A stretch of 64,000 nucleotides of DNA, from NCBI GenBank assembly GCA_949825065.1, contig OX463839.1, positions 30,637,540 through 30,701,539 on the forward strand, in the 5' to 3' direction. The first letter of the stretch is position 1. Every line of letters begins with the position of its first letter. Both the position numbers and the translations under genes were made by a program. This DNA is from Odontocerum albicorne. Taxonomy: Eukaryota; Arthropoda; Insecta; Trichoptera; Odontoceridae. The notes under the pieces are model-generated. The model ran no database searches and was not told the DNA's origin. It saw only the letters and a list, made by a program, of their open reading frames with translations. Below, piece by piece: positions 57,343 to 64,000 of this stretch.

Positions 57343-57994
57343 GGCTGCTTAATAGGAGGAATTGAACAAATAGAAAGAATAATTATGGACAGTAAAAAGT
57401 AGGATATAGCTGTGGAAAAAATAAATATAATTGTGTGATGAGTAGAAACACAAACAGTGATAAATAAAGAATTAAAGTTTTGATGAGTAATGTGAAATAT
57501 GAAATGAAGATAGGATGGGGAGAGCTGTCGACCTTTTCAGATCTTCAACTCTGCCCTCGGAGTGTAAAAGGGTAAGAAGGATAGTAACAGTCAGTGGCTT
57601 ACTCGATGAAGAAGAAGAAATTCTGGCATCGACCGGCACTCGGAACAAATTATGTCACCAAGAATTTGTGGAGGCCGGCTCCTTATCACGAGTTAATATA
57701 AAAAATAAACCGATTTGATCTAAATAGCTGTCTGGGACGAGTGGAATGTCAATTGGAATGTCAATTTAATGTTTATTGTTTGTGCACATGCGAGGCCGGG
57801 AACGACACTTGTTATCACTGTTTTAGCGACGATGCGCGGAAAGTATGCGCACTGGCAAAAACGGCGACGGTGAACTTTAAGCGACACTATATGAAGAATC
57901 GTGTATTGTACTTGTTCGTTAGCAACGGATTGCAGTGAGATCGCGTTATGTTAGCAACAAGCGACTGCTCTGTAGCAGATCCGTGACTGAACTC
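57343..57994 (-). promoter_or_regulatory. 5' untranslated region of the Jockey-like element
   Basis: It lies between the ORF1 start and the target duplication. Jockey-type elements usually carry an internal promoter at their 5' end, so this stretch probably drives transcription. I cannot point to its motifs. Open frames on the plus strand here show no family likeness. Confidence 0.55.
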
Positions 57995-58005
57995 GAGTCA
58001 TATAC
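57995..58005 (+). repeat. Target-site duplication, right copy
   Basis: Second copy of GAGTCATATAC, directly followed by the continuation of LINE A. Confidence 0.8.
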
Positions 58006-58454
58006 TGGGTTTCGTGCTTCCCGTAGTATAGTGGACATGATATTCACCATAAGGCAACTACGAGAAAAATGTCGAGAGGAGGACAGGAGTTTTCTACCGC
58101 TTTCGTCGATTTGGCCAAACCTTTGGCTCAGTTAATAGAGATTTTCTATGGAGTTTCCTTGAGAAAATGGTGTCCCGCTGCTTCTACGGAGTGTCTGACC
58201 CAGCTGCATAATTGCAACAGGTATTTTGTCTCACTTGGTGGATTGGAAACTTACGTATTTGACACCAATATTGGAATTCATCAGGGATGCGTCCGGGCAC
58301 TAACTCTGTTTAATGTATCCTCCTATGTGGCAGCCTTTATGTTTGACGTTGACAGATGACTTGGTGTCAGAGGAATCGAGATGAGATACGGGACTGATGA
58401 GGAACTGAGTAATCTGCGTAGGTTACGTGCCCAAATAAGAGTTGCTCACACATA
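58006..58454 (+). pseudogene. LINE A, part 2 (reverse transcriptase)
   Basis: It resumes as GFRASRSIVDMIFTIRQLRE, then a frame-shifted AFVDLAK (the F.D..KAFD active-site block), then LGGLET and NIGIHQGCVRALTLFN (the QGC..(S/A)P.LFN motif). It ends in GIEMRYG and NLRRLRAQ. It is cut by the mariner at 58455, and the next motif, LQYADDC, appears directly beyond that mariner. Dead copy. Confidence 0.8.
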
Positions 58455-58553
58455 CGAGGGTTGATACAAAAATAGCGATATTTTTTTAATTTCACGGGCC
58501 GTTTGTTTTTTTATTAAGCCCATCTTTTTTCCTCATGTTGGCGTCACTAATTT

Positions 58554-59670
58554 TATTTTATTTTTTATTTATTTTACACATGACAAGAAATATACATAAT
58601 TTTCGAAAAAACAACAGGTAATTTAATTTGGACACACAATTTTAATGGATCTGGGTTTGTTGCCTTTCATTTATTGTAACCAGTAAACTAGGTTTTTGCC
58701 TGTATCTCAATGAGGACATAACATATAGCATGAAAAAATAAATCGATACTTCTTTCCGATTTTATGAAACCCCGTTGCACATTATCATCAACCTGACAAA
58801 CAGTGACACTAAATTACGCATGTATACATCACGCGAAATCAAACTCCTCACACTTCATCACTCCAGACAAACCAAAAACATTCATCTCACAATATACCGT
58901 ACATAATGAAATTCAGATCGGTAACAGGAGTCTTGTGTGACCCAAAAATGCCTATAAAACTGAAAGGAATGGTATAGCAGACTATCGTTAGACCCGCAAT
59001 TATGCATGGCTCAGAATGCTGGACTATGTACAGCTCCTACTCTGGGCAACTTGAAACAGCAGAAATGCGAATGCTTAGGTGATCGGCAAGAGTATCACTG
59101 AAATATAAAATTAAGAGTTCACGCATTCGTGGTAGCCTGGGAGTCACTGACATAAATAGTAAGCGGGAACAGCGACAGCTGAGATGGTACGGGCACATAA
59201 GATGGAGACCACCAAACCATACTGTAAATCAGGCAATGTCTGTGGATCTTCCTCGACAGCCGTCCAGAGAAAGACCAAAGAACTCCTAGATGACTCAATG
59301 CTCCGAAATCCTGCAGAGAAACGGCCTAGACGAAAGCGACACCCAGAACCGTACAGAATATACAGCCTGAGAACGAGAAGAGCCAACTCCAACAGCCTTC
59401 CTAGGCAATGAGTTGGGACAGTGCCAGGAAGAAGAAGAAGAGTCATAAAAATATATAAAAATATAAATAATAAACAACAAAAAACACCACACTCAAGAGC
59501 TCACACAAACCTTTTCAACAAGTCATTCCTATTGCAAGCCCAAGTACTCAAACTCCTGTCGCAATAACAACCACGTTTCGATCGATTGCCTAAATTGTTT
59601 TCCTCCCTTTGCCTTTATTGAATTCGTCACCCCATTGCATGTCATGGGAGCTTAATAGGCATATTGCCTT
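58554..59670 (+). pseudogene. RTE-like LINE 3' fragment inserted in the mariner
   Basis: The plus strand reads FRSVTGVLCDPKMPIKLKG, TIVRPAIMHGSECWTMYSSY, LETAEMRMLR, IRGSLGVTDINSKRE and QLRWYGHIRW. This is the block order of RTE-like LINE C-termini. A GAAGAAGAAGAAGAG tail (about 59428-59443) marks the element's 3' end. Stops are present. The stretches 58554-58700 and 59450-59670 are non-coding, and the exact insertion ends are not resolved. Confidence 0.75.
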
Positions 59671-59689
59671 TGTGATGTACATTTCAATT

Positions 59690-60672
59690 TTCAGCCATAT
59701 TGGATGGACAGTTTATGTTTGACAGGCGAGTTTTATAGTGCATTTTGACACGTTTGCGATTTTGCCTTTATCTCCTTTATGGTATCAAAACGTTGTCCTT
59801 TCAATGCCCTCTGTATCTTCGGGAACAGGAAAAAGTCGCAGGGAGACATATCTGGTGAATATGGTGGCCGCGCTATCACTCGATGTTGGTTTTGGTAAAA
59901 AAAAATCACGAATTAGTAGTAATGTGTGAGCCGGTGCATTATTATGGTGCAAAATCCAAGTGTTATGGACCCACAATTCTGATCATTTCGGAATGCCTCA
60001 CGCAAACGGCATAAAACCTCAAGATAATACTCCTTATTGACCTTACGGCCTGGCGGTATGAATTTATAGTGGACTATGCCGTTGTAATCGAAGAAAACAG
60101 TAAGTAGAACCTTGATATTTGATCGAACTTGGCGTGCTATTTTCGGTCTCGGCTTTTCAGGAAGATTCCTTTGCATCGATTGGGCCTGTTTCGATGTGTT
60201 AACTATACACTCATGTTTCGTTACCTGTTATGACGCGTTGGAGTAATTCTGGGTCGTCAGCGACTTCAGCCAACATTTGCATACAAAATATTTTTGCGAT
60301 TCTGCTTTTGTTGAAAATTCAACAATTCGGGACGGATTTTGCTGCCATTCGTTTCATGTCCAAAATGCTGGTAAAAATGGCTTCGCATGCACCATATGAG
60401 ATACCAACTTCCTCAGCAGCTTCCCTTATAGTTATTTGGCGATTACTAAGCACAATATCCATTATTTTTTCCACATTTTCATCGGTGGTTGATGTCCTAG
60501 AACGACCATTTCTCTTGTTATCTTTGACGCCTTCACGGTTCTCTTACGAATGTTTGTACCATTCATAAACCCTTAGTTTCGACATAGCATCCTCGTCAAA
60601 AGCCTTTTCTAAGACTTGCAACACTTTGCTGCACTTGATTCCATTTTTAACGCAAATTCTTTGTCCAGTCAT
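59690..60672 (-). pseudogene. Mariner transposase, decayed
   Basis: It starts at MTGQRICVKNGIKCSKVLQV (ATG at 60672) and continues KLRVYEWYKH, then breaks. Later frames give GRSRTSTTDENVEKIMDIVL, EEVGISYGACEAIF, KPRPKIARQVRSNIKVLLTV, FFDYNGIVHYKF and WILHHNNAPAHT. The second catalytic Asp of the HHDNAPAHT motif is Asn here, and the YSPD..P.DFFLF block is lost to frameshifts. Several stops are present. It is not functional. Confidence 0.8.
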
Positions 60673-60718
60673 TTTTTTAATTGCAATCGAGCCAAAATAT
60701 GTTGTAAATACTTTTTTT

Positions 60719-60852
60719 TAACCTGGCGAGTTTATTGCCGTGTGGAAATCTCTTCCAACCAACCAGAAATATGTTTTTATAGGCCAAGTGTTAACCAGAC
60801 TAGAATCCTATTTAAAAAAATCTGGGTTCCAGCGGGGAACGAACCCGCAACT
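60719..60852 (-). repeat. SINE inserted in the mariner
   Basis: On the minus strand: B box GGTTCGTTCCCC, AACCCAGATTTTTTTAAATA, GTTAACACTTGG, TTGGTTGGAAGAGATTTCCA and the tail AATAAACTCGCCAGGTT. The head is truncated. The mariner terminal repeat resumes immediately to its right. Confidence 0.75.
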
Positions 60853-61004
60853 TGCCTGTCAAACATAAACTGTTCATCTAATGTTGCTGCAAATTGAAAT
60901 GTACATCACAGACAGTGCCGTCATATCAAGGGAAAAAGATAAGCTCTATCAAAACGAAACAGCTCGCGAAATAAAAAAAATCGCGTTTTTTTTATCAAAC
61001 CTCG

Positions 61005-61885
61005 TGCATTACAAAGTTGCAATATGCGGATGATTGCGCTCTTGATGCGCATTTAAAGGAAGAGCTCATCAGCGTTTGTACATAGGTGTATCAGATGTTT
61101 GATCTAGAAATAAATGTGTAGAAAACTCAAGTACTAGTTTGTTCTGCAGAGAACGAGGTGCTACAATTACCCGATATTCGAGTGAATGGTATACAACTGG
61201 AGAATGTACCTAACATCGCATATCTGGGCAGCATCCTGGCATCGAACACTTCTCTTGATGATGCACTGGAGAGTCGCCTTAGGAGCACGTCTGCAGCTGT
61301 TGCTTAACGTGATAGAGTATTTTACAGCAGGACCATCTCCTAGTCTACAATAGATCAGTCTATAAGGCCATTGTCTTTCCCACACTTTTCTGTAGACTTG
61401 AGTTCCATATAACATAGAAGGCACATTTCAAGTCTTGAAATGTTCTATCAGCGTTTCCTTCGTCGTATCTTTCTGATCCACTGGAGCGATTATATCACAA
61501 ATGTTTCAGTCCTGCAACGCTTCAACTGTAAACCTATAGAGGATATGGTTGTAAAGACAAAATTGAGGTGGACCGGACATGGGCGATCATAGGCTCCCAA
61601 AACGCGTCTTATGTACAAGCGAAGAGTTGGTGGACAAAGAAAGCGCTATAAGATCGCTGACTTTGTGTGGAGTAAGTGACTTAGGACCATGAAGGGATAG
61701 TCATCTGTTTTTTGGTCTGATGGCATCTCAATAGTTAAACGTTGTTTGAAAAAGTCAGCATGCTGCGAACAAGTTTCAGTATTACCAGACGACTCAGCGG
61801 GATCCACATGTCTGCGACATCTACGGGAAGGAGTGCGCATCTAGAATCGAGCTGTTTTCTCACAGAGATAACATGATCGACGCGA
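61005..61885 (+). pseudogene. LINE A, part 3 (reverse transcriptase end and finger)
   Basis: It opens with LQYADDCAL (about 61016-61042), the polymerase active site, followed by LPDIRVNGIQLENVPNIAYL, GSILASNTSLDDALESRL, then LRRIFLIHWSDYITN and LQRFNCKPIEDMVVKTKLRW. A basic YKRRVGGQRKRYKIADF block comes next. Near 61810-61870 a frame-shifted CDIYGKECASRIELFSH resembles the zinc-finger-like C-terminus known in such LINEs. Many stops. Confidence 0.8.
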
Positions 61886-62097
61886 AGAAGTAGCTCAATA
61901 TTGACATTGGAGTGGCGAGGGGATCTTTGAATACGAGGCCTAGCGATGACGACGACAATTTAAAATTTGGAATATTTTCCATCGAAATGTCGTAATCTAT
62001 GTTTCATAACCTCAATTCAAAATGCATCAAACTGATGGCAGGTCGACTTGACACGAGATAATTTTAAAATTATAACTTTTTATATATATCTCACGAC
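61886..62097. other. Non-coding spacer
   Basis: Nothing recognisable; it may include the 3' untranslated part of LINE A. Confidence 0.35.
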
Positions 62098-62313
62098 TTT
62101 GGTGGCCTAGTTGGTAGAATAAGACACCTGACTCCCAACCCGGAGATTGCGGGTTCAATTCCAGTTGGATCTTAGTTTTTTTTTAAAGGATTTCAATCTG
62201 GTTTTTACTTAAGGCTTCTTTGGCATATTTGTGGTTGATTTGAATAAATTGCCGCATGGTAATAATCTCGTTAGGTTGTACTGTAATATTAAAAGTGTAA
62301 AATAGTACAATAT
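62098..62313 (+). repeat. tRNA-derived SINE copy, complete
   Basis: A box TGGCCTAGTTGG near 62103, B box GGTTCAATTCC near 62152, then AAGGATTTCAATCTGGTTTT, ACTTAAGGCTTCTTTGGC, TAATCTCGTTAGGTTGTACT and GTGTAAAATAGTACAATA. With 27325-27522 it defines the family best. Confidence 0.85.
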
Positions 62314-63277
62314 ATTCCGTACTCACTTTTTATTTCGTAGTATAGTTATTCTATGTTTGATTTTATTTATCAATATGTTTAGAATGACAGTTTTGTTGAA
62401 TAATTTTTACTTCATAAAAAAAACGAACTTGAAATGCTTTTCATTACAATTGTTTTAGAGAAAGTAAGGTTTCCCTTGACATCAATCTCAGATAAATCCA
62501 TTCTCGGGTACTTCCCTTGTATTGTTCTACCTGCGAGATGTCTCTTGTGACAGTTTTACCATCCCTGACTTTTCCATTTGTCAATCGGGTGGTTAATGAA
62601 GTTGATTCCCCGAGACGAAAAATGTTTCCTCACGGCGATGGGATCGAGCGGGCTAACTCATTTATATCCAACGGACCGTAAACTACCCACACGGTTAAAC
62701 TGACCGCAAATAACAAATCCATTTTAAAACCATAATTATTCAGAGCTTGACAAACGAAAAAAATTATAATAGATAATACTGTCGAATTTTAGTTAATCAT
62801 GTGTGATGAGTTTCAATCCTTATTTGATTCAACTGCAGTGTTCATTTCTTTGTATATTCCCATTTATTTCTTCTCAAATTTATCGACACTTGTTTTAGAA
62901 AAAGGTTTACGTGTAAACAAATTTTAACATTTTTTTTGGTTTTGTGTGTCAATCGTCCATAATATAGAATTTTCCTAATGCGATAGGTCATCCCTCGATT
63001 ATGATTGTCAGTCATCTTGTGGATGAAATACGCTTGTGCTTATATCGGTTTACTGTATAAAAACAACTTCAACTTGACAGATTAAATAAACTCAACGTAA
63101 GGAGTTGAAACATCCAAGACGATCGGCAGGTTTAATCTGCTGTAGCCTTTTGTCACTCAGAGTTTTTACATAACGCTATTTTTATGTTGCTTTACATCGA
63201 TTTAATAAGCAACATAAGATACAGAAAAAAATAAACTAAGATGTATTTTGATCTAACTAAAACCAGGCAAAAAGTGA
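62314..63277. other. Non-coding stretch
   Basis: 62460-62720 is less AT-rich than its surroundings and could be regulatory or an old exon, but I see no motif that decides this. Confidence 0.3.
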
Positions 63278-63325
63278 ATCCGCTAGGCATCGAACCTGGG
63301 ACGCCTGCTTGCTTAGTGTACCATA
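63278..63325 (-). repeat. Possible tRNA-derived fragment
   Basis: The minus strand has GGCGTCCCAGGTTCGATGCC, with a perfect B box (GGTTCGATGCC), but no A box in range and no cloverleaf. It is not a tRNA gene; it may be the head of a different SINE. Confidence 0.35.
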
Positions 63326-63379
63326 AATAGTGCTAACAGCAATAATATTTATTGTATTTTCAACTTATTTTATGTTTGT

Positions 63380-63621
63380 GTTTACATTGGAATAAGAAAA
63401 CGGTATGATTTTACATTGAAGTAAAAAATGTCTCGAAGTGTCCACTTTATTTCAGAAAAAAAGTATCAATCTTTTCAAATTAGTTAACTAAACTTGTGTT
63501 CTTACATTGGAATAAAAAAACTGTATGAATATACATACATCGAAGTAAATAATGTCTCGAAGTGTCCATTTTATTTCAGAAAAAAAAAACTATAAATCTT
63601 TTCAAATAAGTGAACTAAACT
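63380..63621. repeat. 120-bp tandem duplication
   Basis: TTACATTGGAATAA starts at 63382 and 63502. Both copies contain AATGTCTCGAAGTGTCCA and TTTATTTCAGAAAAAAA, and a third partial start of the unit is lacking. The divergence is moderate. Confidence 0.9.
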
Positions 63622-63743
63622 TGTATTTTTTTTAATTGCTTGAAGATGTACTCGTTTTAATTAGTTCACTCCGGCGTTTACTTTGTCGACGATTTTTCCA
63701 TCATTATACTTTAAAATAACCATGCCTTTTGCCAAAACTAGTG

Positions 63744-64000
63744 ATGTCCACCAAATATAGTACTGGGTTTAAATGGGTCAATTTTGAACGTGACTGGAAA
63801 CACGAATTGCCCGTAAGGATACATAATTTACTTCTAAGAGCCTTTTTGGATTCCGAAGATATCGTAAAAAAAACATTTGTTTACAAGCGATTTGGAGAGT
63901 TATTTGGTAATCAATTTTGTTATCGCGCCTTGGAAAAGTTTGCTGGGATATTGGAACGATTAGTAACGTTAAAAATCAGATATATCTGGCTGATAAAATA
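63744..64000 (+). CDS. Partial unidentified ORF at the window edge
   Basis: From ATG at 63744 the frame is open for 85 codons to the edge. The product begins MSTKYSTGFKWVNF, includes HNLLLRAFLDSEDIVKK and VYKRFGELFGNQ, and has balanced charged, aromatic and hydrophobic residues unlike the Phe/Ile/Lys noise elsewhere. I recognise no family. A short upstream ORF (ATG at 63722) ends just after this start. It may be the N-terminus of a transposon or host protein, or chance. Confidence 0.35.
   Translation, partial: MSTKYSTGFKWVNFERDWKHELPVRIHNLLLRAFLDSEDIVKKTFVYKRFGELFGNQFCYRALEKFAGILERLVTLKIRYIWLIK

Larger units (their letters stand above)
52462..57994 (-). mobile_element. Full-length Jockey-like non-LTR retrotransposon
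   Basis: A 5.53-kb minus-strand insertion bracketed by the 11-base duplication GAGTCATATAC. From its 5' end: about 650 bp untranslated (57343-57994), ORF1, ORF2, and about 400 bp 3' untranslated (52462-52865). The two-ORF layout, the three zinc knuckles in ORF1 and the endonuclease-reverse transcriptase ORF2 without visible RNase H fit the Jockey clade. If the duplication marks the true ends, the 3' end has no poly(A) tail. Its coding G+C is well above that of the surroundings. It looks young. Confidence 0.85.
58455..61004 (-). mobile_element. Mariner-like element with long TIRs, interrupted
   Basis: The left end (TA then CGAGGGTTGATACAAAAATA, 58455 on) and right end (complement of CGAGGTTTGATAAAAAAAAC, ending at 61004) are imperfect inverted repeats of roughly 160 bp. 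The left repeat runs 58455-58553, is broken by a 1.1-kb insertion, and resumes at about 59671-59730. The right repeat is 60853-61004. TA lies outside the left end and TG, a probable mutated TA, outside the right. Without the inserted LINE fragment and SINE the element would be about 1.28 kb, normal for a mariner. Its transposase is ruined. Confidence 0.75.

Noticed and set aside
53410..57352. Several plus-strand ORFs of 60-140 codons
   Set aside because: They are antisense shadows of the Jockey-like ORF1 and ORF2, whose domains are clear on the minus strand.
1..64000. Endogenous virus or LTR retrotransposon
   Set aside because: I saw no long terminal repeats, protease/integrase motifs or viral structural genes. 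All reverse transcriptases here are of the non-LTR type.

Overview
This window is eukaryotic, most likely from an insect or another arthropod with a large, AT-rich, transposon-laden genome. The evidence is intact and broken mariner elements, a full-length Jockey-like LINE, fragments of several other LINE families, a tRNA-derived SINE family, satellite DNA, and no bacterial gene organisation. I found no convincing host gene. Long AT-rich stretches hold only short chance ORFs, so the window looks intergenic or intronic.

Layout. 1-5 kb: a dispersed repeat carrying a seven-copy 54-bp array with a tRNA-type B box (1375-1960), a decayed mariner (2260-3165) and three colliding SINE copies (3246-3685). 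5-18 kb: LINE 3' fragments, one SINE, a GC-rich island (6361-6525), a second mariner relic (14430-14930), a 200-base assembly gap (16120-16319) and an acidic ORF beside it. 18-33 kb: SINEs, an internally deleted mariner (19172-20071), a decayed reverse transcriptase, a TTAA-flanked non-autonomous element (28749-29644) and short tandem duplications. 33.5-38.8 kb: a small inverted-repeat element abutting a 4.7-kb array of a 72-bp satellite with higher-order structure. 39-49 kb: SINEs, a decayed LINE reverse transcriptase and the second copy of the dispersed repeat. 49-62 kb: an intact mariner (49164-50451), then a five-member nest. An old LINE (51895-61885) is split by a full-length Jockey-like element (52462-57994, minus) and by a long-TIR mariner (58455-61004, minus), which is itself split by another LINE fragment and by a SINE. 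The last 257 bases hold an unidentified ORF that runs off the edge.

The most interesting signal is not a gene. The octamer TACGAGTA/TACTCGTA occurs 22 times as isolated sites. It equals TA + CGAG + TA: the target dinucleotide plus the four terminal bases of the long-TIR mariner at 58455-61004. I propose that many are excision footprints of that family. Comparing two paralogous repeat copies shows one site with the octamer where the other copy has two bases, and a second site with a similar gain. One further site compared with paralogs does not fit.

The active parts act together only as a transposon community. The intact mariner transposase could mobilise elements sharing its ends. The Jockey-like ORF2 encodes the endonuclease and reverse transcriptase that LINE insertion needs. 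The SINEs depend on some LINE machinery that I cannot assign.
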